The position numbers and the translations under genes were made by a program. Shown here piece after piece: positions 1 through 6,797 of a DNA stretch of 13,497 nt. The stretch covers positions 1 to 13,497 of the forward strand of contig JANOYV010000024.1 of NCBI GenBank assembly GCA_031429105.1, read 5' to 3'. How positions within the stretch are numbered: the stretch's first letter is position 1; each line of letters opens with the position of its first letter. Under the pieces are notes generated by a model that did not search any database, was not told the DNA's origin, and was given only the letters and a program-made list of their open reading frames with translations. The DNA comes from JAKFWF01 sp031429105. Its GTDB lineage: Bacteria; Pseudomonadota; Alphaproteobacteria; Rhizobiales; Hyphomicrobiaceae.

Positions 1-791
1 TTTGCCTTGGCTGCAACGGCTGCCATCTCTGCAAGTTTCTTTTGGGCGTCGGGTGTGACCATGCCGGCTGAAATCACAATCTTGGCTGCGTCTTCGACGC
101 TCATATTGAGGAATGTCACGTCGCGGCGCGGCACGAAGCAGACAAAACCGGTTGGCGGTACGATGCCGGTCGCCATGAATACTGTGACAAGCTCGTCGTG
201 CCCGCCGGGCTTCACGGTCGCTATTTCGCCGGTCGTTTCCCCGGTTACGAAGACGATCGACCAGATGCCCTTCGTTGGAAATTCGATCAGGCCAACTTTT
301 TGAAAACTTGCCGTTGGCCCCGCAGCCGAAATGACGCTTTCAAAAATCTGCTGAACAGCGCGGTAGATGTTACGCACGATCGGCATGCGACCGAGAAATT
401 GATCGCCGTAGCTGATCAGCGTACGACCGAGCAGGTTGGCGGCTAGCGCGCCGATCATCATCAATCCGATGATGGCAAAAACCAGTCCGATGCCCGGAAC
501 AGAAAACGGTAGATAGGTATCAGGATTGTAGACTCGCGGCACAAACGGCTTGACCCAAGCGTCAATGATGTTGACGAACCAATTTGCCGCATAAAGCGTG
601 ATCGTAACGGGGCCAACCACCAGCAGTCCGGTGAGGAAGTAATTTCGGAGCCGCGAACCAAGGCGAATCCCACTATCTACGGGTGCTGGCTCGGTTAGTT
701 GGGCAAGAACGGATTTGCCATCTCCACCAGAGCCATCGCGAACAGTGAAAGACTGTCCCTTGTTACTTTTCTTATGTTTTTGGTCGCTCAT
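1..791 (-). CDS. DUF502 family inner-membrane protein (3' end off window)
   Basis: I read an uninterrupted frame from ATG at 791 to the left edge, at least 263 codons with no stop. The N-terminus (about 1-45) is polar and lysine-rich. Two membrane segments follow at about 51-73 and 99-120. A soluble C-terminal part carries DUF502-like stretches: RMPIVRNIYRAVQQIF (135-150), and FVPRRDVTFLNMSVEDAAKIVISAG (about 219-243, the conserved C-terminal block). DUF502 proteins are usually about 200-230 residues, so this one has an extended N-terminus and a lysine- and alanine-rich tail. The motif usually reading PTTPNPTSG is here MATGIVPPTGF, a departure worth noting. The start has AAGGTGA directly upstream of the ATG. 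Function is unknown for the family; in many alphaproteobacteria it lies near glmS and recG. It is probably in the same transcription unit as the upstream SPOR gene, or has its own promoter in the 139-bp gap. Confidence 0.88.
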   Translation of the reverse strand, partial: MSDQKHKKSNKGQSFTVRDGSGGDGKSVLAQLTEPAPVDSGIRLGSRLRNYFLTGLLVVGPVTITLYAANWFVNIIDAWVKPFVPRVYNPDTYLPFSVPGIGLVFAIIGLMMIGALAANLLGRTLISYGDQFLGRMPIVRNIYRAVQQIFESVISAAGPTASFQKVGLIEFPTKGIWSIVFVTGETTGEIATVKPGGHDELVTVFMATGIVPPTGFVCFVPRRDVTFLNMSVEDAAKIVISAGMVTPDAQKKLAEMAAVAAKA

Positions 792-806
792 TCACCTTAC
801 CCGCGC

Positions 807-833
807 ACAGTCGTGCCCTAATGTAGCGACTGT
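807..833. repeat. 7-bp inverted repeat upstream of the DUF502 gene
   Basis: Perfect arms ACAGTCG (807-813) and CGACTGT (827-833) are separated by 13 bases, 16 bp upstream of the DUF502 start codon. On the minus strand the spacer contains TACATT, a possible -10 element, preceded 16 bases upstream by TTGCCG, a weak -35. If that promoter is real, the repeat flanks its -10 and could be an operator; otherwise it could form a hairpin in the leader. No T-run follows, so it is not an intrinsic terminator. The assignment is tentative. Confidence 0.3.
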
Positions 834-930
834 CTACGCATCGGCAAAGCCCTACTAAAACCACGCCTACAAATCAACGCCCCGTCGTCAAAAGGAGGCT
901 GTCACTGCCGAAACAGCAACGATCAAAGCT

Positions 931-2133
931 TTACTGCGTCAAAGGTTGGCAGTCATGTCCGGCCTTGAGCAGTTTCGGGCAAAGCGTTTTCCATTCAGCA
1001 GCATCTGCGAACGGCCCAAAGCTCAAACGATGCAAGGTGCCGAAGCCGCCTTCGCTCACGGCAACAATCGACGCCTCGCGGCCAGCCAGTTCGAGGCCTA
1101 GCTGTTGTTTCAGCTTGTCCGCAACGGACTGTGCATCTTCCCGCGTCTTCAGTTTCGCTACCTGCAGGATGTAGCGCCCATTCGACTTAGGTGCTGACGC
1201 CGCAATTGGTGCCGCGAGCGCTGCAGTCTGACCAGCGGGTTTAACTTTTGCACTGGCCGCTGGTGCCTTTACTTCCGTACCCGCACTCCACGCCGAACTC
1301 GCAACCTCAGTTTTTGCAGGTGCCGCTTGTGCAGCCGGAGCAGCCGTTGCCGCACCGCTCGATCCACCAAACAAGTTACCAAAGAAACCACCTAACCCGC
1401 CGCCACCAGTGGAAGGCGCTGGATCGGGCGTTGGCACCAAGCCCGCCGTCGGCTTCTCGGTGGAAATGCTTCCCGTGCGGGCAGCAGTGGACGCCAAAGC
1501 CGATGCAGGAGCTGCCTCTGCTGCCGCCACCTTTGCCGGTGCTGCGGCAGGCGTTGCCGGGCGCGGTGCCGAAGTAGATGTCGATTTTACGGACTCTGCG
1601 TCGGCTTGATCTGGCAAACCGGCGTCGCGATAAGCCGCAATCCGGTTCTGCATCGCATCGGCGCGATCGGTTTCGGCAAGACCGTTCTTGACCCAAAGAG
1701 CTTGCGTTAGATCGCTGATCGCGAGTGCAGTCTTGCTCTGTTTGCGGTAGGCAAGGCCCCGTTGATAATGGGCGCGCGCCAGGAGCGGCGCTGGCAAGCT
1801 ACCGCCGGTCAACGCTGATGTCAGTTGTTGCACTGCTAGATCAGTCTTGCCTGCTTGGAGTGATGCGACGCCGGCATCAATTTCCTTCTGGGCAACCGCT
1901 GGATCTTTTTTCGCAGCCTTCGCCTCGGAAGCGGCGGGTTTGGTTTTCGGCTTCTTGGCCGCAGCCTTTGCTGGTGCACTCGCCGCAGCTGGCGAAGTTG
2001 CAGACGGATCGACCGTTTGCGCAATCGACGGCGCAATCGTCAGGCAAAGAAGAGAAGCACCAAACGTGCAAGCCAACCCAACGCTACGGGCGGCCTCACT
2101 AATTGGCGATGTGCGTCGTCCCCACGCCATCAT
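931..2133 (-). CDS. Secreted TPR and SPOR domain protein
   Basis: The protein has 400 residues from ATG 2133. I chose this start because AAAGG lies 9 bases upstream; a longer reading from TTG at 2187 is possible but weaker. Residues about 15-38 are a hydrophobic signal sequence with a plausible cleavage after S-I-A (38). A lysine/alanine-rich stretch follows, then two or three TPR-like helix pairs (about 82-175, including the RAHYQRGLAYR segment), usually a protein-binding module. A long Ala/Pro linker (about 180-319) holds a Gly/Phe-rich patch. The last 81 residues (320-400) fit a SPOR domain, a fold that binds glycan strands lacking stem peptides at septa. The SPOR region has a Cys pair, C-x9-C (385 and 395), likely a periplasmic disulfide. 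The gene sits between glmS and the DUF502 gene on the same strand. I infer a periplasmic or envelope role in cell-wall growth or division; no specific name is justified. Confidence 0.85.
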   Translation of the reverse strand: MMAWGRRTSPISEAARSVGLACTFGASLLCLTIAPSIAQTVDPSATSPAAASAPAKAAAKKPKTKPAASEAKAAKKDPAVAQKEIDAGVASLQAGKTDLAVQQLTSALTGGSLPAPLLARAHYQRGLAYRKQSKTALAISDLTQALWVKNGLAETDRADAMQNRIAAYRDAGLPDQADAESVKSTSTSAPRPATPAAAPAKVAAAEAAPASALASTAARTGSISTEKPTAGLVPTPDPAPSTGGGGLGGFFGNLFGGSSGAATAAPAAQAAPAKTEVASSAWSAGTEVKAPAASAKVKPAGQTAALAAPIAASAPKSNGRYILQVAKLKTREDAQSVADKLKQQLGLELAGREASIVAVSEGGFGTLHRLSFGPFADAAEWKTLCPKLLKAGHDCQPLTQ

Positions 2134-2257
2134 TGTTCTCGACCTTTCAACCCAGCTGATACGCCGCACCCCCTTCAACGTCCGCAATGTACTACGTCAA
2201 ACAGCCGATTGAGGCAAATCAGCGGCCATCCGCGAGCGAGCCAGCGCCTTGTTATTC

Positions 2258-2276
2258 GTGACTATTCCACAGTCAC
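2258..2276. repeat. Inverted repeat across the glmS stop codon
   Basis: GTGACT and AGTCAC are perfect 6-bp arms around a 7-base loop, and the glmS stop codon (2262-2264) lies inside one arm. In the glmS transcript the hairpin is followed by GAATAACAAGG, not a U-run, so it does not look like a Rho-independent terminator. It could protect or process the 3' end of glmS RNA, or be chance. Confidence 0.3.
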
Positions 2277-4082
2277 CGATTTCGCCAAATTTCGTGGCTG
2301 ATCGACGTCGGTGCCCATGAATACGGCGGTATGATAGGCCATTAATTGAACGGGCACGGCATAAATCAAGGGACTTGTGAACGGGTGCGCATCAGGCATT
2401 TCGATGTGGGCATGGACCGGGCATCCAGCCGACCCTGATTCTGCATTCGTGATGATGATGATCTGCCCGCCACGCGCGGCGACCTCCTGCACATTGGAGA
2501 TCGTTTTCTCAAACAGCTCATCCTTCGGCGCGACGACGATCACGGGAACATTCTCATCAATCAGCGCGATCGGCCCATGCTTGAGTTCGCCTGCCGCATA
2601 CCCTTCGGCATGAATGTAGGAGATTTCCTTCAGCTTCAAGGCCCCTTCTAGGGCCAGCGGGTAGCTCGAACCGCGGCCGAGGTAGAGCACATCCTTGGCT
2701 TTGCCCAGGTAGTGGGCTAGCTGCTCGAATACCGCCTCCTGCCGCAGGATCGACGTGATGTGGCGTGGCACCTCGGTCAATGCCGTCACCAGTTCCTGTT
2801 CGACGGCGGCAGAGATTGTGCCGCGCGCCCGGCCAAGCGCAATCGCCAAGCAAGCCAGCACCGAAAGCTGACAGGTGAAGGCCTTGGTCGAGGCAACCCC
2901 GATTTCAGGTCCGGCCAGCGTCGGCAGGATCGCGTCTGATTCGCGCGCAATGGTCGAGGTGCGCACGTTCACGATCGACGCAATCCGCTGTCCGTTCGCC
3001 TTGCAATAGCGCAACGTCGCCAGCGTATCGGCGGTTTCGCCCGATTGAGATACGAACACGGCCAGGCCACCTTCCGCGAGTGGCGCTTCACGATAGCGCA
3101 TTTCCGAAGCGACATCGATCTCCACCGGAATACGCGCGTACCGCTCGATCCAGTACTTGGCAACAAGACCTGCGTAATAGGCAGTGCCGCAGGCTGAAAT
3201 CGTTACCCGGTTGACGGTTGCAAGATCGAGCCCCATGTCGGGGAAGTTGACGCGCCCCTCCGCCATATCGATGTAATTGGCGAGCGTATGGCCGATCACT
3301 TCGGGCTGCTCGTGAATTTCCTTCGCCATGAAGTGGCGATGATTGCCCTTGTCGACCAGCATGGAGCCCGCCGCCGAGCGGATCATTGGACGCGTCACGC
3401 GGTTGCCCGACATATTGCGGACTTCGAGACTGTCGCGGGTCAGGATCGCCCAATCGCCATCCTCGAGATAGGTCACCTGGTCGGTGAAGGGGGCGAGCGC
3501 AATCGCATCAGACCCCAAGTACATCTCACCATCGCCATGGCCGACGGCCAGCGGCGGGCCGTTGCGCGCGCCGATCATCAGATTGTCGTTGCCAGCGAAA
3601 ATGATTCCAAGCGCAAACGCCCCGTGCAGACGGGGCAGCATGTTGGCAACTGCATCAACCGGTTTCAGGCCGCGGCCAAGTTCGCGTGTCAAAAGGTGGA
3701 CGACCGTTTCCGTATCGGTCTCGGTCTCGAACTTGTAGCCGTCAGCAGTCAATTCGGCTTTCAACTCGCGGAAGTTCTCGATGATGCCGTTATGGACGAC
3801 CGAGACTTTCGCGCTCATGTGCGGATGGGCATTGCGCTCAACGGGCTTGCCATGGGTTGCCCAGCGCGTGTGGCCGATGCCGGTGCGGCCTTGCAGCGGC
3901 TGGTTGTGCAAACGGGATTCCAGGTTGCGCAGCTTGCCTTCGGCACGGCGGCGTTCAAGGATGCCAGCCTCGATAGTGGCTACACCCGCCGAGTCGTAGC
4001 CGCGATATTCGAGGCGCCGTAGCGCTTCGACGATATCACCTGCAACAGCTTTCTTGCCGAGAATGCCGACGATGCCACACAT
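2262..4082 (-). CDS. glmS: Glutamine--fructose-6-phosphate aminotransferase (isomerizing)
   Basis: GlmS makes glucosamine-6-phosphate from fructose-6-phosphate and glutamine, the first committed cytosolic step to UDP-GlcNAc for peptidoglycan and LPS. The 606-residue product is close to the E. coli length of 609. It begins MCGIVGI, so Cys2 is the N-terminal glutaminase nucleophile once Met is removed. The class II amidotransferase part shows GIGHTRWATHG and VVHNGIIEN. The C-terminal half holds two SIS domains, with SACGTAYYAG, SQSGETADT, STKAFTCQ, LGRGSSYPLALEGALKLKE and HAEGYAAGELKHGP. It ends PRNLAKSVTVE, the usual terminus with the catalytic lysine. The start has AGGGG 9 bases upstream. It lies 118 bp downstream of glmU on the same strand, so the two pathway enzymes are probably co-expressed. 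No glmS ribozyme-type leader could be recognised. All key residues appear intact. Confidence 0.98.
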   Translation of the reverse strand: MCGIVGILGKKAVAGDIVEALRRLEYRGYDSAGVATIEAGILERRRAEGKLRNLESRLHNQPLQGRTGIGHTRWATHGKPVERNAHPHMSAKVSVVHNGIIENFRELKAELTADGYKFETETDTETVVHLLTRELGRGLKPVDAVANMLPRLHGAFALGIIFAGNDNLMIGARNGPPLAVGHGDGEMYLGSDAIALAPFTDQVTYLEDGDWAILTRDSLEVRNMSGNRVTRPMIRSAAGSMLVDKGNHRHFMAKEIHEQPEVIGHTLANYIDMAEGRVNFPDMGLDLATVNRVTISACGTAYYAGLVAKYWIERYARIPVEIDVASEMRYREAPLAEGGLAVFVSQSGETADTLATLRYCKANGQRIASIVNVRTSTIARESDAILPTLAGPEIGVASTKAFTCQLSVLACLAIALGRARGTISAAVEQELVTALTEVPRHITSILRQEAVFEQLAHYLGKAKDVLYLGRGSSYPLALEGALKLKEISYIHAEGYAAGELKHGPIALIDENVPVIVVAPKDELFEKTISNVQEVAARGGQIIIITNAESGSAGCPVHAHIEMPDAHPFTSPLIYAVPVQLMAYHTAVFMGTDVDQPRNLAKSVTVE

Positions 4083-4158
4083 TTAAGAAAACCCCTGTTC
4101 GGATCGCGCTCCGCTCACGTTATGTGCTTCGCGCCTTCAACCTCAAGTAACTCTTTGT

Positions 4159-4178
4159 TCGCGATTGCGACATCGCGA
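4159..4178. repeat. Inverted repeat in the glmU-glmS spacer
   Basis: Perfect 7-bp arms TCGCGAT and ATCGCGA close a 6-base loop. It lies 22 bases past the glmU stop and about 76 bases before the glmS start in the transcribed direction. The following bases (ACAAAGAG) lack a U-run. It may shape stability or processing of the intercistronic RNA; it is not a convincing terminator. A weaker CGGA/TCCG hairpin lies nearer the glmS ribosome-binding site. Confidence 0.35.
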
Positions 4179-4200
4179 GGACGGTAACGGTTGGCTGCGC

Positions 4201-5562
4201 TTACGATTTCTTGGCAGCCTTGCGCCTCGACATCACAGCTCTGAACTTTTCCGCCCAACCTTCGCGTGTATCTTGGGCGCTCCGCTCCAAAGCCAATGCA
4301 CCGTCCGGCACATCCTTGGTAATGACGCTGCCCGAGCCGACGTAGGCTCCAGCTCCAATCCTAATCGGTGCGACCAATGAAGAATTGGAACCGACGAAAG
4401 CTGCGTCTCCTATGATCGTCTTTGACTTGTTGAAACCATCGTAGTTACAGAAAATTGTGCCAGCGCCGATATTGGCCTTTGCACCAACCGTGCCATCTCC
4501 GAGATAGGCTAAGTGGTTCGCTTTAGCGCCAGCTGCCATTTTCACGTTTTTGACTTCCACGAAGTTGCCAATGTGAACGTCGGCGCCCAAGTCCGCGCCG
4601 GGGCGCAGTCGGGCAAATGGGCCAATGCGTGCGCCACTTCCGATGCGGGCCCCCTCGAAATGGCAATTTGCCTTGATTTCAACGCCATTCTCGACCGTGA
4701 CGCCGGGCCCAAAGAACACGTTCGGCTCGATGACGACGTCGCGCCCGATGACTGTGTCATGACTGAACCAGACGGTTTCAGGCGCGATCAGCGTTGCCCC
4801 ATCAATCATCACTGCCTGCCGTTTGCGACGCTGCCATATTGCCTCAGCCGTCGCCAATTGATCCCGCGCGTTAACGCCCAGCACTTCATCTTCCGGGCAA
4901 ACGACGACACGGGCGACAAGCCCGCGTGCCCGGGCAACTTCGACGGCGTCCGTCAGATAGAACTCGCCGTTAGCATTGGTGTTGCCGATCGAATCCAAGA
5001 TCGACAGTAAATCGGGGCAGCGGAATGCAAGGACGCCTGAGTTGCATAGGTCGATCGCGCGCTCAGTCGCCGTTGCATCTTTGTGTTCGCGAATGGCATT
5101 CAACGTGCCGTCAGGCGAGGCCAGCAGGCGACCGTAGCCAGTTGGGTCGACCGCGTGGAACCCCAGCACGGCAATCGATGCACCCTGATCCAGCGCTGCC
5201 CGTAGCGTCGAGATCGTCTCAGGGCGGATCAAAGGTGTATCCGCATAAAGGACAATCGTATCGCCCTGGTGCGCTGCAATGGCCGTGCGGGCTGCGAGAA
5301 CGGCATCGGCCGTGCCGCGCTGTTGGGCTTGCGTGAACAAACTAAGCCCTGGGGCATGCAAACTGGCTTCCTTGGCAACATCGTCCATGCCGGGACCAGC
5401 CACGACAACGGGTTGCGCGCAACCGATCGCCTGCACAAGTTTAATCACGTGCCCCAGCATCGACAGCCCAGCCACGCGGTGCAGCACCTTTGGCACCGAC
5501 GACTTCATCCTGGTGCCTTTGCCAGCTGCCAGAATGATCGCTTGAAACGAGCGCGCCTGCAT
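4201..5562 (-). CDS. glmU: Bifunctional GlcN-1-P acetyltransferase / GlcNAc-1-P uridylyltransferase
   Basis: GlmU acetylates glucosamine-1-phosphate and then couples the product to UTP, giving UDP-GlcNAc in the cytosol. The 453-residue product matches the usual length of about 456. The N-terminal nucleotidyltransferase domain carries LAAGKGTRMKSSVPKVLH (residues 11-28) and the YADTPL motif. The C-terminal left-handed beta-helix shows hexapeptide repeats (GPGVTVENGVEIKANCHFEG onward), NHLAYLGDG with the acetyltransferase histidine, and NIGAGTIFCNYDG. The C-terminus is short and lysine-rich (SRRKAAKKS). The start is supported by GAGG at 5570-5573, 7 bases upstream of ATG. The gene is the first of the minus-strand block leading to glmS and is divergent from a SPOR-domain gene. 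Domains and motifs seem complete; nothing suggests loss of either activity. Confidence 0.98.
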   Translation of the reverse strand: MQARSFQAIILAAGKGTRMKSSVPKVLHRVAGLSMLGHVIKLVQAIGCAQPVVVAGPGMDDVAKEASLHAPGLSLFTQAQQRGTADAVLAARTAIAAHQGDTIVLYADTPLIRPETISTLRAALDQGASIAVLGFHAVDPTGYGRLLASPDGTLNAIREHKDATATERAIDLCNSGVLAFRCPDLLSILDSIGNTNANGEFYLTDAVEVARARGLVARVVVCPEDEVLGVNARDQLATAEAIWQRRKRQAVMIDGATLIAPETVWFSHDTVIGRDVVIEPNVFFGPGVTVENGVEIKANCHFEGARIGSGARIGPFARLRPGADLGADVHIGNFVEVKNVKMAAGAKANHLAYLGDGTVGAKANIGAGTIFCNYDGFNKSKTIIGDAAFVGSNSSLVAPIRIGAGAYVGSGSVITKDVPDGALALERSAQDTREGWAEKFRAVMSRRKAAKKS

Positions 5563-5834
5563 GGATTGACCTCATCAACGTGATCGTTATGCGTATCATT
5601 TGCCTGGCCTGATCGAACCGGTCGCAGTTATCGAAATTGGTAAGAACCATGCCGCCACTGCGGCGACATGCGCCAGCCAGGATGCATTACCACCAGATCT
5701 TCCGGCTTAACGCTGCGACATTGCCACTGTCCACAGACCCGCGTGCCCGAAGTGACCACCAGTGTTGACGGACGAACCGCAGTCTTCAATCACTTGATAC
5801 TCTTATTCAATCGATTCGCAGTGGAGTGCAGCCC
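5563..5834. other. Divergent intergenic region between glmU and the membrane SPOR gene
   Basis: This 272-bp gap must carry the promoters for both glmU (minus) and the SPOR gene (plus). I see good ribosome-binding sites at each end (GAGG for glmU; GGAG at 5823-5826 for the SPOR gene). I could not assign convincing -35/-10 pairs: TTGACG at about 5764 has no good partner at normal spacing. A short perfect stem GCCGC/GCGGC lies at 5651-5664 with no T-run. No tRNA or small gene is supported. Confidence 0.5.
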
Positions 5835-6779
5835 ATGACGATGGCCCTATCAGGTCCCCGGCCTCGACCGCAAACGCGGTTTGCGAACGTTTACGCGAGT
5901 GTCTGGGCTCTACTTGCACTATTGGCGCTGGTTTATATGGTCACTCTCGCCGTCAATCCAAGCTTGATCGGAAGTTGGATACCAGAACGCTCGAACCACG
6001 AGACCAATGAAGGCCAGCGGTCTGCTGCACGGTTTGCGACCGACATCAGCGGGTTGAAGGAGTCCGTCGGCGATATTCAGCGCGAAGTAGCGTCGCTGCG
6101 CACGACCGTTGCAGCGAGCAACACCCGCGACAAAGTACTCACCGAACGCGTTGCAGTCCTTGAAGAGCGCACCAAGCCCCTCGTGACCTCAGAACCGGCG
6201 CTCCCCTCTGCGCCAAAGACACTTGCCCAACGACAGGCCGAAGCCCGTGCTCAAAAAGCAGTGGAAAAGGCGGCAACCACTGCCGCTTTGGTTGCCGCCC
6301 CTGCAGCGCTGTCGGCATCGCCACCGTCTAGTCCGGAGACAGCCTTGCCCACGGCAGATGCCCTCGCATCTCGTTTCGTCGTCTTGAATGCACCGAATAA
6401 TCCAATCGCGACTGGCAGTATTTTGCCACCTCCAGCCCAGGGCGTTCCAGCACCACCGGTTGCGGCCCAAGCGAGCGTGTCGTTCGGACCCGGCTCGATT
6501 AAAGCTGCACCGGCTGCGGCAGCTGGACCAGTTGGCGTAGAGATTGCGAACGGGCCGTCACTTGACGCCCTGCGTTTGAATTGGAGTTTACTCGCCGAGC
6601 GTCATTCGCCACAACTCAAGAACCTGGAGGCGCGCTACGTGAGCGCTGGCGAAGGCCAACCCTATCAACTGCTCGCTGGCCCGATCACGAGCCAGGACGA
6701 AGCCAAGCGCGTCTGTGCTCAGCTGCAAGCCAAGCGCGTTGCCTGCCGCGTGACTGGCTTTGGTGGCAACGCGCTCTAA
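5835..6779 (+). CDS. Membrane-anchored coiled-coil SPOR domain protein
   Basis: The protein has 314 residues from ATG 5835, chosen because GGAG lies 8 bases upstream; a GTG at 5826 would add three residues. A basic N-terminus (about 1-16) precedes one membrane helix (about 19-41), suggesting a cytosolic N-terminus and periplasmic bulk. Residues about 63-115 look like a coiled coil (heptad-like LKESVGDIQREVASLRTTV, then VLTERVAVLEERTK). An Ala/Pro-rich linker of roughly 120 residues follows. The last 70 or so residues (about 243-314) fit a SPOR domain: LEARYV, then YQLLAGPITSQDEAKRVCAQL and RVACRVTGF. It carries a C-x9-C cysteine pair at the same place as the TPR/SPOR protein on the other side of glmSU. 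I infer a periplasmic peptidoglycan-contacting role at division sites. The gene converges on the metallopeptidase gene with an 11-bp gap. Confidence 0.85.
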   Translation: MTMALSGPRPRPQTRFANVYASVWALLALLALVYMVTLAVNPSLIGSWIPERSNHETNEGQRSAARFATDISGLKESVGDIQREVASLRTTVAASNTRDKVLTERVAVLEERTKPLVTSEPALPSAPKTLAQRQAEARAQKAVEKAATTAALVAAPAALSASPPSSPETALPTADALASRFVVLNAPNNPIATGSILPPPAQGVPAPPVAAQASVSFGPGSIKAAPAAAAGPVGVEIANGPSLDALRLNWSLLAERHSPQLKNLEARYVSAGEGQPYQLLAGPITSQDEAKRVCAQLQAKRVACRVTGFGGNAL

Positions 6780-6797
6780 TCGAACGCGCTTTAGTCG
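6768..6797. repeat. 15-bp tandem duplication at a convergent gene junction
   Basis: AACGCGCTCTAATCG (6768-6782) is followed directly by AACGCGCTTTAGTCG (6783-6797), matching at 13 of 15 positions. The plus-strand gene stops in the first copy (TAA 6777-6779) and the minus-strand gene in the second (TTA 6791-6793). Each copy carries stop triplets on both strands in the corresponding phase. It probably arose by a short slip duplication. Confidence 0.6.

Noticed and set aside
1248..2102. Plus-strand open frames opposite the TPR/SPOR gene
   Set aside because: They arise from the repetitive Ala/Pro codons of the real gene and show only low-complexity Pro/Ser/Arg sequence.
3288..4022. Long open frame (244 codons) on the plus strand opposite glmS
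   Set aside because: It lies fully antisense to conserved glmS codons, has no recognisable domain, and is what strong codon bias on the other strand produces.
4513..5010. Open frame of 165 codons on the plus strand opposite glmU
   Set aside because: Antisense shadow of a fully conserved gene, with no ribosome-binding site or domain.
5600..5640. A GGTTCGATC string on the minus strand resembling a tRNA T-loop
   Set aside because: The flanking bases do not form the 5-bp T-stem, and no acceptor or anticodon arm is found around it.
5651..5664. GCCGC/GCGGC hairpin as a terminator
   Set aside because: The stem is only 5 bp and there is no T-run on either strand; it sits in a divergent promoter region where a terminator is not expected.
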